Assembly: GCA_963920575.1 (NCBI GenBank)
Contig: OY986968.1
Span: 25,550,129-25,614,128 of the forward strand
Length of the DNA: 64,000 nt
Reading direction: 5' to 3'
From: Narthecium ossifragum
Taxonomy: Eukaryota > Streptophyta > Magnoliopsida > Dioscoreales > Nartheciaceae
Part shown: positions 18,138 to 28,460 of the stretch, in pieces
Layout: every line of letters starts with the position of its first letter
Position numbering within the stretch: position 1 is the stretch's first letter
Translations under genes and position numbers: made by a program
Notes under the pieces: model-generated
Database searches by the model: none
What the model was told of the DNA's origin: nothing
Seen by the model: only the letters and a program-made list of their open reading frames with translations

Positions 18138-18600
18138 TCTATATAAGAGAAGCTTTGCTTGATGCATGTCTCTTGATCCTGTACCGCTAACTACTAGCTA
18201 GCAAGCTAATTAAGCAAGCTCTCGATCCCTAAAACATTAATTATATATCTTCATGGCTTTCATTGCTGCAACCAGAAAGATCTCAGTAGGTGCAACGCTC
18301 GCCATGCATGGTTCTTTCTCCTCATGCAGCTGTTCCAGCTGGGCCAAGCTGCTAGGACTTTGGAATGGCATGCACCTGCAGTAGCTGTGAAGTACTCCTC
18401 TCCTGGCTCCTGCTGCTAAGTTGAAAGGCCTACGCACCCATGATAAAGGAAAACTAGTTAGGTCACTCTTTGCCGCCGAGTACCATGGTGATCCTCCTCA
18501 GGCAGCAACCTCCCCTGGCCATATAGCCCTGGTGTTGGTCATGGTAGCACTCCAGCTGCAAGCAAGGAGAACTAGATAGCTAGCTCATGGTGCTCTATAT
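18138..18600 (+). other. Possible short transcription unit, unrecognised
   Basis: A TATA-like ctatataagag (about 18138-18148) is followed about 105 bp later by ATG 18253, in a less AT-rich patch. The frame from that ATG gives a 44-residue peptide starting MAFIAATRKISVG and ending at TAG after MHLQ. The peptide has a Ser/Cys-rich middle (SSCSCSSW). I do not recognise it, and I found none of the common plant microRNA sequences by eye. It could be a small peptide gene, a non-coding RNA or a decayed gene. Confidence 0.3.
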
Positions 18601-19786
18601 TGCTAGCTACTATCTTCCATATATCTCGATCCGGATGAATGCGATATCTGCTAGCAGAGGTGCGGCTGCTGCTTGTTAGTATTTCATGAGTTTAATTACC
18701 ATGATCTCTTGCTTGTTACATTGTGTGAAATCATTCCTGCTTGTGTACGCATGCATGTGGCTTAGAAAAATTAGTAATGCTTATTAGGACTCTGCTGTCA
18801 GTTATGCATCCATTGTTTATTTCCTACTTGTTTTTGAATTTATATCGAGTAAAACTTTTCCTTGATATGTACTCCGGCCTATATATATATATATATATAT
18901 ATATCTTGAGAATATGGCCTTCTTGCCAGGATCTATCCAAGTTATATATCATGTTTGTTCTAAATTTTTGCTGAGTCAATATATATGTAGATATACTGAA
19001 TGGCAGCCTCATCTTTTAAAGAATCATGCATGTTAACAATAATCTAACATATGATCAGGCATCTATCTATCGATCACTTGCGCAGTCTACTTCGAACATA
19101 TATCATCATCCCATGAGCTACAAAGAAATTATATATATATATATATCTATGTTACTAAAATGAAAGTAATCACATAATTAATGCTGCGCTAGCTAGCTAG
19201 CTAGTTAAACTTAAAACTAGTCAAGATTATCTCATGCATACTTAACTCCTAATTATGTTGCTTTGCACTACTACGTACCTTAGTGCATCCACTTATGGAG
19301 GTGCAGCATATTCTGCTACATTCCGGATGAGCATGAATAGGTGCGCGCATATATAACATGGTACTTTTTTCTACTTCGGACATGCACATGGAATCACAAC
19401 ATGGTTCTTTAATCCTGTATATATGCTTTGCATTGTTTAATATGTGGATCGACAAGCAAGCATGAGTGACGGCTCTGTTTGGTATGGGTTAATGGGGGGG
19501 TTAATGGGGGTTATCCCCATCTAACCTCTCTTATCCTCACATTTATCCCCGATCACTAAAAGTAATTATCAAATGATGCTTGAGATATATACTTTAATAT
19601 GGGACAATTAATGTACATCAACTTGATCGGCAAAAATATCTTCGTTCCTAAACCTGAAGTTCCGCTCAAATGCACCATGTAATTAATAATGTAAAGATGA
19701 CGATCGAACTTGCTCCTCTCTTGAGTTAGTAGACTGATCAAGAATGTGCTTCGGTCAAGATAAAATAGCAGTGAAAACTGAGCAAA

Positions 19787-19824
<38 letters not shown>

Positions 19825-20382
19825 GCAGTTGCTTTGATGATAATTACACAGACCTCAATCCAGGGGGAAAAGTTTTTGTTTGTGTTTGTGAAACCGATCG
19901 AACAAGAAAAAAAGCAAAGGTTGCATGATATATCGCTGGATTCCCTCATGCATGATGTGATCTGTAGTGCAAACCGAGATCTATTATTATCTTTGGTGAT
20001 TGCCACCAAGTTAATATTAATGATCAGTGCGAGAGTTTGATAGACTTTTTTTTTTCCAAATTTCATCTCATTAATTATATATAGCTAGCATATATGTTCT
20101 CTTATTAATCATGTAAATTAAGTTCAGATGAGTTTTTCTCCTTGCAGAATCATCTAAATTAACTATTCGTCAGATGATTGTAGGCAGATTTCAGCTCGAA
20201 GAGGGTCTTAATAATACGATCTATACACACTACGCACACTGAGGCCTGTTTGGTATAGGGTTAAGGGGGTCATTATTATCCCCATACTTATTCCCAAACA
20301 TCAAAAATAATTATTACTACTTTATCCTCATTCTTCCTACCATCACAACTCTACTTATTAGTATATCTAGATTTTGTCTCAG
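18601..20382. other. AT-rich intergenic region with MITE fragments
   Basis: It contains TA runs (18881-18903, 19129-19146, 19791-19817). Two partial copies of a MITE with the end gtttggtatgggttaa lie at about 19475-19555 and 20240-20375; the latter is cut by the hAT elements that follow. No gene was recognised. Confidence 0.45.
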
Positions 20383-21862
20383 AATGTTTTGCCCCATCCC
20401 CGTCCCGTGCCCCATTGTGGGGCAAGAAATTCATCCCATTCCTAGCCCAACTATATTTTCCCCGTCCCTGCAGCCCCGCCCCGCCTTGTTTGGGATTTTC
20501 TTATTTTCATTAAAAAAAATTAAAGACAGATGATTTGAAGCATAAATGTGTCAAGCATCATATAAAATAATACAATAATGCAAACTATAGTGGCTCAAAA
20601 AGATTACAAAATGAATCAACAAAACAAGTATAAATTATCAAAATACAACCGATCACAAACCATGTCTGGTATCATATACCTTCTATTTCAATAAAAGCAT
20701 AATGAGATCATTTCTAAACTAATTATTCAAAAACATACCAGTTCTAACTTTCAAGCGCCACATAGTTTTTAAAAAAAGTTTTTTATATGATACTAAAAAT
20801 AATATTTATGTAAAAATACTTAGAGTTATCTTCGGATCGGGTCGAAATTAAGCGGGGCCAGGTTGACCAAAACCCATCCCCGCCCCATCCCCACGATTAA
20901 CCCGCCCCGTTGAATCCGACTAGGGATGGCAACGGGGCAGGGTGGAACGGGGTCCCTCGCCTCCGCCCCCACTCCAAAATTTTTTGACACATTGAATACA
21001 TTATATCTAATAACACACTAAAGAGTTATCATCTTAAAAAGCAATTCAAACAAAACTTATCTCTATGAAATGATCCAAACATGAATTGTATCAATAGCAA
21101 CTCAAAAATACTGTCCCAAATAATACAAATAAAATATGTCAAATAACAATCCAAACAAAATTGCCTTAAAATGACAAGTCATTATCCACGACCTTCTATG
21201 ATCCTATCCTTCATGATATCCACACATGTCACAATTGAAGAAAGTAAGACATCATAAAGAACTAATACTACAAACCAAATAATCAAAAATTAACTATTAC
21301 CTATGAAATGTTGGTACCATCCTCATCATTATCCCATGTTGGAGTATAAGATGAGCCTACTACAACTGAATGGTTATCTACAACCCATAGAAAAGAATTT
21401 CATAAATAATGAATAAAAATGAATTAATCACATAAGTAAATTTATATGTATATATAAAGTTACTACTACCTTCATTTGCTAGCCAACTTTGTGCACACAT
21501 TAGGAATTTAGGGTATAAAGATGCATTAAATGAAGTAGGTGGCTGATTAGGTTAAGACTTTTTAGGAAAATTAATTATAGTGGGGTAATATATCACTATA
21601 TTAATTATTATAAATATCCAATCGGGATGAGGCAGAACACGAGTGTCATTCCCCGACCCCTATTGAGGTTTTACACACGTCTTGCAAACCTGATTTCGAA
21701 CCCACCCCATTAGGGACGAGGTGGGGCGGACCCCATCTGGGCGGGGCAAATTGCCATCCTTAAATCCAACCCACCCCGCCAACCCGGTCATTGCCCATTT
21801 CCCCGCCCCAAGCAAGGTGGGTCAAGCGGGTTACGGGGTGAACCTGCCCATTGCCATCCCTA
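20383..21862. mobile_element. Old hAT-type element, host of a nested copy
   Basis: The right end ttgccatcccta (21851-21862) is a GGGATGGCAA-type hAT terminus, followed by attttgct. The proposed left end near 20383 follows attttgtc, an imperfect 8-bp duplication. The segment has GC-rich flanks of gccccatccccg type and AT-rich interiors. A second element of the same family sits inside (20921-21762). The left boundary is tentative. Confidence 0.45.
20921..21762. mobile_element. Nested non-autonomous hAT element (842 bp)
   Basis: The ends tagggatggcaacgggg and (reversed) taaggatggcaatttgcc form terminal inverted repeats. The 8-bp flanks are aatccgac (20913-20920) and aatccaac (21763-21770), one mismatch. 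The interior is AT-rich, without transposase frames. Confidence 0.7.
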
Positions 21863-21916
21863 ATTTTGCTGCCCTCTCTTATTGATTGTCATTACAAAAA
21901 AGGTTACAAAATGGTT

Positions 21917-22562
21917 ACTTCAGTGATACATCTCAACTGTTGGATATTGATCCAATATATCCAACAGTTGAGATCAAAAGCATGCTTATCATCTATTATT
22001 TTACTTTTTATGGTTAATTAAAAATGTATTCATGAAAATCTTCAAATTTACACAATTATTTCATGAATTCCGATTGTTTACAATACTATCCTCCACTGCC
22101 CTTAAATATTCACAAATTTTATCCCTTAGTCAGCTTCTGTCGGGTTTTTTGTTCACATCTAAACTCTCCCACTTCTAACAAGGGCATAATAGTCCTTTCA
22201 CGTGTTATCATTAGCCTCAAACCACGAGGTGATTTTAAATGCACCACACAAATATATAAGTGCGTCACATTTTTCTAATCTCTAACTCATCAATGTCTAA
22301 GTGTACTTTAGGAAATGTGGTGCATTTAAAATCACCATGAATCACGCTAGAGGGATAAATCCTTGAATTATCACTTGAGGAACATTTTTGTGAATTGTTT
22401 AGGACAGTAAGGGATAATATAATTTTATAAATAGTTGGATTTCGAGGATAATAATTATATAAATATGAAAGTTCTCAGGAGACATCTGTTATCAATCCTA
22501 CTTTTAACCAACTAGATGTCAACCGTTGGATCAACCCAACAGTTGAGATGCATCACTGCAGG
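21917..22562. mobile_element. Foldback-like TIR element
   Basis: The left end cagtgatacatctcaactgt and the right end (reversed) cagtgatgcatctcaactgt form good inverted repeats. Inside are two further palindromes: ctcaactgttggata..tatccaacagttgag near 21937-21977, and gtgattttaaatgcacca / tggtgcatttaaaatcac near 22229-22337. No reading frame was recognised, and a target duplication was not resolved. Confidence 0.55.
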
Positions 22563-23135
22563 AGCTGCAGTAGAACGTGACACGAGCATTAGGTTTGGGC
22601 ATTTCACATGGAGAGCCCTTTGGCTTGGCACTTCCCTCTCTGGCTGTTCCTCTGAGGTAGAGGACGGATTCCATTGGCCATGATTGTCTCTGAGCTTTAA
22701 TGGGAAAAGCCTCACACGCACGTGACGATGGTGTTGGAAAATAGATATTTCTAGCTTAGACGCTACCGGCCCCAAAGAGAAAATGGGGTGGCCATTGACA
22801 TCACTAAGTTATGCAGGATGTATGATGACCACAAGGAAAGTATCAAAACTGATCATATATCCGATCATCACTCACTCACTCGCATGTGCATCCAATACAA
22901 TATGATGCTATGGGAAGAGTGTTAAACGTTTTTTTTATTAATTAAACCACAAGGCGAAGGCTAAGAGAAAGTTACAGCTATCATAACTCTAAAGCCAACA
23001 GTCCTTGGATGAGAATAATATTAATTAGGATGGTTGACAAACCCCAGCGCACCAAAAACAAAAGGGCGCCAGGCCCCCCACCCTCAGCGCACCAAAAACA
23101 AAAGGGCGCAGGTCCTTCCAATTCTCCTCCGTCCT
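22563..23135. other. Intergenic, small tandem repeat
   Basis: No gene was recognised. A direct repeat containing cagcgcaccaaaaacaaaag occurs twice, at about 23045 and 23085. Confidence 0.4.
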
Positions 23136-23497
23136 GTTTGGTTCGGCCATAAGGTATTCCTATCTTGGATTAAGCTCATTTTATCTTGGCATTGTAACCA
23201 AACATCCTCTCATACCTATCCTCATTTTTCAATCAATTATTACTGTTTTTTTTCTCTTCTTTTCAACCAATCATTACTATTTTATCCCTACTTCTTCACT
23301 TTTCAATCAATAATTACTACATTTCTCCTTCTTTTCAACCAATGATTACTGCATTTTCCTTGTTTTTCAACCAAATATTACTATTTTATTCCTATTTTTT
23401 AACCAAATACCACACATATCACACTACTTATTCCAATATACTAATCCGTATTCCTCCAATCCCAGAATTACTTATTCCGCAACCAAACGACACCCAT
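23136..23497. mobile_element. MITE-like element
   Basis: It begins gtttggttcggccataaggta and ends (reversed) gtttggttgcggaataagta, an imperfect terminal inverted repeat of about 20 bp. The interior has tandem pyrimidine-rich units (ttcaaccaatcattactat and variants) of about 45 bp. Confidence 0.55.
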
Positions 23498-24346
23498 AGG
23501 TATATACCCGTCCCACATTTTGATTCTGTAGGTTTCCATCCTCAAAAGACCACCCACCTTTCGGGCGACGCTTGCTCTATCATATATTTCTTATCATTAA
23601 AGGTGCATGACGTTCTGGAAAAAAAGAGGAGAGTACTCCAAACGAATTCAATCACAGCAAAAGCCAGGAAGACGACGCAAAGAACTGAGCCCAGCTGGCA
23701 TCTTCTTCAAGTGCGATGTGGATTCTAATGCAAGAATCAATGATTTCAACTGGACGAAACTTTCTAGCATTGCGGAGTAAAACTCCTTTATGAAGGATTC
23801 TAACATTTTTTAGTAATAGACTATCGAACAGTGTAATCAACACATCGTTCGAACATGTTAAATATTGTTAGGCAATTCACTGCCGAATGTATAGAATTGT
23901 GGTGTACTAAGTCCAAATTGTGGTTTATATAGAATTCTCTATGCTATTGGTCTTATCCATTACAGACACTTTTCGGTACTAAAAAATGGTTTATTACGTA
24001 CGTATCCTTACAAACTTAAGGTATTATATGTGGACCCCTTAAATCTAATAATATTAAAAAAAATTAAACATACCTTCCGTCTTCACAGCTTCAAGATAGA
24101 TATGTAAAATGTCTATTTTGTTATTTATTCATATTTCTTTGAATTTAACTCACGATCGATGGTAGGTTAAGAGCAAAATAGAGATTTTACGGGGCTCTAT
24201 TGACACTGTGAGAACGGATGGGTATTTTTGAAAAAATTTCGATATCATAGGGGTTTATGAAATATGTTGAATTTCAAGGACACCTATGTAATATAGTAAG
24301 TTTGCAGGGAGCAATATAAGAATCTGATAGGCGGAGCTTTGACAAT
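23498..24346. other. Intergenic, no gene recognised
   Basis: AT-rich sequence with short open frames that lack recognisable domains. No transposon ends were seen. Confidence 0.4.
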
Positions 24347-24355
24347 CAAAAGTAC

Positions 24356-25618
24356 GAGAAATTATTGGATGGGAGGTTGGCACCACGTCGGACGATGTCA
24401 AGCTCCATACATCAAGCGACACGTCAACTTTTAAACGTAAGCCATGATAACCAGCCCCGACCCACGCTCTGCTTCGCGGAAACGGGCGCGCTAGTTGGAA
24501 ACGAGTTGGAGCGTAAAAAATTAGCGCGATTTCAAAAAAATGGATCCAAATTTGAATTGAGAGAGAGAGAGAGAGATCTCAAAGCATAGATCTTCACTAA
24601 TCATTCCTTCCTCTCCCACTATTCTCTTTCGCTTTTATCTGGTTTCTCTTCTCTTTTTGTTCTGAAAGTTTGGGAGAACACAAGATCTCGGTTCTTTAGC
24701 CGTGCTTGTGTCGATTTTCTCTGGATTTGCAGGATTATGACAGTGCCATGCTCGCGATCTCTGTGCGTCTCCTTCCTTCTACATAAAGGAAAGAGGTGTA
24801 AGTTAGTGTATGCAAGCTGTTTGATAAAAGGTGTAAGTTGGAGCCTTTGTTTCTGTTCTTCTTTTGCAGGATTAGACACTGTCAAAGCACCAACTGAAAA
24901 AATCAAGGTACAAAACACTGAAAACATGTTTTAAAAAAAATGCTGATATCACATCCACAGACCATCAAATAAGCATCTTACCAAGAAAACATAATCAATT
25001 TAAAACCATTATCACCATTGAGACAATGTCAGTCATGAAAGAAATTGACTCTCCCTCATGGCCTCGAAAAATTACACATACATAACGAATAAAAAGAAAC
25101 CATATCTACCTGCAATAAAAAGAACAATAGAAACAAAGGCTCCAACTTACACCTTTTATCAAACAGCTTGCATACACTAACTTACACCTCTTTCCTTTCT
25201 GTAGAAGGAAGGAGACGCACAGAGATCGCGAGCATGGCACTGTCATAATCCTGCAAATCCAGAGAAAATCGAGACAAGCACGGCTAAAGAACCTAGATCT
25301 TGTGTTCTCCCAAACTTTCAGAACAAAAAGAGAAGAGAAACCAGATAAAAGCGAAAGAGAATAGTGGGAGAGGAAGGAATGATCAGTGAAGATCTATGCT
25401 TTGATCTCTCTCTCTCTGAATTCGAATTTGGATCCATTTTTTTGAAATCACGCCAATTTTTTACGCTCCAACTCGTTTCCAAAGCGCGCCCGTTCCGCGA
25501 AGTAGAGCGTGGGTCGGGGCTGGTTATCCTGGCTTACGTTTAAAAGTTGACGTGTCGCTTGATGTACGGAGCTTGGCACCGTCCGACGTGGTGCCAAGCT
25601 CCCATCCAATAATTTCTC
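24356..25618. mobile_element. Foldback MULE with ~510-bp arms and 9-bp target duplication
   Basis: The ends are gagaaattattggatggga on both strands. A perfect 9-bp duplication caaaagtac lies at 24347-24355 and 25619-25627; nine bases is the Mutator-like signature. The left arm (24356 to about 24871) and right arm (about 25110 to 25618) are inverted copies, separated by about 240 bp. The arms include a CT/GA run and a gttaggttcct-like expressed-looking segment. Open frames within are not recognisable proteins. A transcript through it would fold into a long hairpin. It lies about 220 bp beyond the stop codon of FT-like 3. Confidence 0.9.
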
Positions 25619-25699
25619 CAAAAGTACATATATCCAGTATGCGTATCTGCAATTTTTAATGCATGGAAATGTACACTAGCAATTCACATTCATACTTCA

Positions 25700-25701
25700 C
25701 T

Positions 25702-25731
<30 letters not shown>
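25700..25731. repeat. (TA)n microsatellite downstream of FT-like 3
   Basis: About 15 TA units between the foldback MULE and the FT-like 3 3' UTR. Confidence 0.8.
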
Positions 25732-25735
<4 letters not shown>

Positions 25736-25838
25736 GTCATAATAATACATCCATACTGGAGGCTGGAGCAACCCAAAGCAAATATATATATAAACATAGA
25801 GAGGTGGTATTGAACTAGCTAGATGCATACATATTAAT

Positions 25839-26650
25839 TTATGGGTAGATTCTCCTCCCACCAGAACCAGATTCTCTCTGGCAGTTGAAGTAGACGGCGG
25901 CCACCGGAGATCCGAGGTTGTACAGCTCCGCAAAGTCCCGGGTGCTGAAGTTCTGGCGCCACCCTGGAGCGTAGACAGTCTGCCGGCCAAGCTGCTGGAA
26001 GAGAGCGAAGACGAACCGGTGGATCCCCGACGTCGGCCGGGGGTTTTCGTAGCACATCACCTCCTGTCCAAAGGTTGCTCCGGTGGTTCCCGGGATATCA
26101 GTGACCAGCCTAAACCATCAAGGTGATCAGTCATTATAACTATCTTGGAACATTAATTAGTACCCTTGGAAAGTTATAATTAAGGCAATTACCAATGTAG
26201 GTACTCCTTCAAGCTTGGATCACTGGGGCTGGGGGCGTCAGGATCCACCATCACCTGGAAATGCCAGCTTGTTACCTATGCTTATCTTAGACTTTTACCT
26301 GAGTAAAACCAAACCTATACAGGTAGGCCACGTACGTCTGTTTCGTGGGATATTAGGATATAAGGGGAGATATAATCAACTAGGAGATCTTTTGGGAGTG
26401 TCTCTTATCCCATGAAACAAACACGTACGTACGCAGGTGAAGTACTACTTACAAGTGTGTAAAAAGTACGCAAATCGTTGCCTCCGACCTCGACCCTGGG
26501 TTGGTTGACAGTTTGGGAAGGCTTAAACTCCCGGCCATTGGTGACTTCTCTGGAGCCATATGTGACTCTTAAGGAGACACTCCTGGAGAAGGGTTCTAAA
26601 ACATCTCCTATCACCCTACCAACCACCAAAGGATCTCTTTCTCTATACAT
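25839..26650 (-). CDS. FLOWERING LOCUS T-like PEBP protein, copy 3
   Basis: A three-exon gene on the minus strand: exon 1 26453-26650, exon 2 26193-26254 (62 nt), exon 3 25839-26109, encoding 176 residues with GT-AG junctions. Like copy 2 it lacks the third FT intron. The florigen-type positions are intact: Tyr85 in EYLHW, Arg62 in LRTFYTL, Pro94, Phe101 in ATFGQE, Arg130 in LGRQTV, and segment [10 protein letters not shown] with Gln140. The tail GGRRIYP is standard. The N-terminus ([18 protein letters not shown]) is the most typical FT start of the three copies. By family it would encode a mobile flowering signal acting with 14-3-3 and bZIP (FD) proteins at meristems. The 3' UTR resembles that of copy 2. 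A TATA-like box precedes it. Confidence 0.95.
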
Positions 26651-26700
26651 AATTGAAAGCAGAGAGGAATGCTTGGTACTTTCCTGGGTGCATTCATGCC

Positions 26701-26708
26701 TTTATATA
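26701..26708 (-). promoter_or_regulatory. TATA-like box of FT-like 3
   Basis: On the minus strand this reads TATATAAA, about 50 bp upstream of the start codon, implying a very short 5' UTR. This is inferred from position. Confidence 0.45.
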
Positions 26709-26709
26709 G

Positions 26710-28460
26710 ATTATTGGGGTAGCAATGCCTTCTTGTAGAGTAGAATCCACTTTCATGCTTAGAACGTAAGACATAAAGCTGGGAGGGTTATCCCCCTCCA
26801 ACTTTGCAGGCCATAAAGAGAGGTGGTAATAACTTCTTACAAAAGGTAGTGAAGTCATGTCTTTATATTCTGTGTGCTAGCAACTGCCAATGAAGGCCTC
26901 TGATCTTTGATCCATTCTGGCCGGGATGCCATTTTGCCATCCTTATTGTGATCGAACGTTTCCCGACAGTAAACCGACCATACGATATTCTCTCTCAGCT
27001 ATATATCTTCGTCCCTTTTTCCATGCTTCTTCTGTAGGCCCAGGTTTGATGAGGCATAGCATAGACATGGTTTGTTTCTGTGTTTCTTTCATGCTTGTCC
27101 GATCAGACATTAATTCCCAAATCTCGTCGACTTACTGATGAATGGTGACAAGATGCTGTCGTTCGTGGAACAAATGTTTCTATGCTTAAGACAGGGTTGA
27201 TGGTTTGATTGGAACCTCCTCTGTGGCACATGGCTGGATGGAATTATTGGACACTGAAACAAGGCATTCAGCAGTATGTGGTCGGCAAGGGGGGAGAAGA
27301 ACATGGTATTGCTTGGAGAGGACGCTAATTCCTCTTTAGGAAATGAAAATATCTCAACCTTATCTGCAAAGAATAATTCTCCAGTAGTGATGCATTATGT
27401 AGGGTAGGTTGAAACTGAATCCACAGTGGGGCATGTTTGATGACCACGCCGGACAAGAGTTTTGTTTCCCTCATTCCATCATGCCATATATCGGTCAGAT
27501 GTGTTTGAATCTCGTCCATAAGATGCTAAAGATCTATGCCGCTGGGTGAGATTCAAATAGAAATAGAACTGGACTGTTGTTGATATGATGGTATGAGGAG
27601 AAGTGATGGCATGAGGAAACAAAACTCACCAGACAAAGGACTGATCAAGCTTGTAGCTACCGTTGCCGGGTGTTGCTTTCCTTCAGTTGTACTTGATCTT
27701 GCTAGACTTTGCATGCTAGCCAGCTGGGTTGAATCATATTTGCTTCCTACTTGTGTATATAGTAGTTAGTATTCCTGATCCTTTGCAATGGATGATGTCT
27801 CTTTTGAGTCTTAGAATTGGCGCGGCATCATGTTGTTATATGGTCAACTTAGCAGCATCTCGTTTGTCTGCAACAAATAAAAACTTCATTACACATCAAT
27901 AACTTTGGTCAAATGCTTTAATCCGAAATCTTCGATTCATTTTGAATGGGATACACCAGCACATAGAAAACAAGAAGTAGAGTTTCTCAACAAACTTTAA
28001 TACAAGATATTGGGCTACTCCAAAGTTCCAATGCGTTACACAAACAAAACAGCAAGAAGCAAGTTCCTACAAGGAACCAGCACTCGTTTCTTGGACAAAT
28101 ATAGGTGCATAAGCTGATTAAATAGAAACATTGTTCTCTGTTTGTTAGGCTACTCGAAAGAAATTCAATGTACAGGTAAGTCGGATCCGATCTCTTTCTG
28201 CAAGGCCAAGGGCTTTCGGTCTACCAAGAAAGGGAAATGATTACTCACTGAGAACCTACAAAAAGGCATAGAAAGCAAAAAGAAATGGCTGTTCCCTGTT
28301 AAAAGCCTGGAACAAGCCCCTTAGAAGAGTCCCTCAAGCTATGGATGGAATCATTTCCTTCTCGACTGACTGTACAGACCTACTCAGCGGGCAAAAATCG
28401 ACCTGAAGACTGAGGATGCAACATGAGGACAGAGACATGAAGTCAGTTCTTCCTGATTTG
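26710..28460. other. FT-like 3 upstream region and CTP synthase 3' UTR
   Basis: No coding gene was recognised. The right few hundred bases probably carry the 3' UTR of the CTP synthase gene, which ends at 28461. The left part would include the FT-like 3 promoter, which does not obviously match the duplicated promoters of copies 1 and 2. Confidence 0.4.

Noticed and set aside
18240..18440. MicroRNA precursor
   Set aside because: No known plant mature microRNA sequence was found by eye and no clear long stem was evident.
24365..24934. Open frames in the foldback arms as genes
   Set aside because: The same sequence occurs inverted in the other arm and the predicted peptides are not recognisable.
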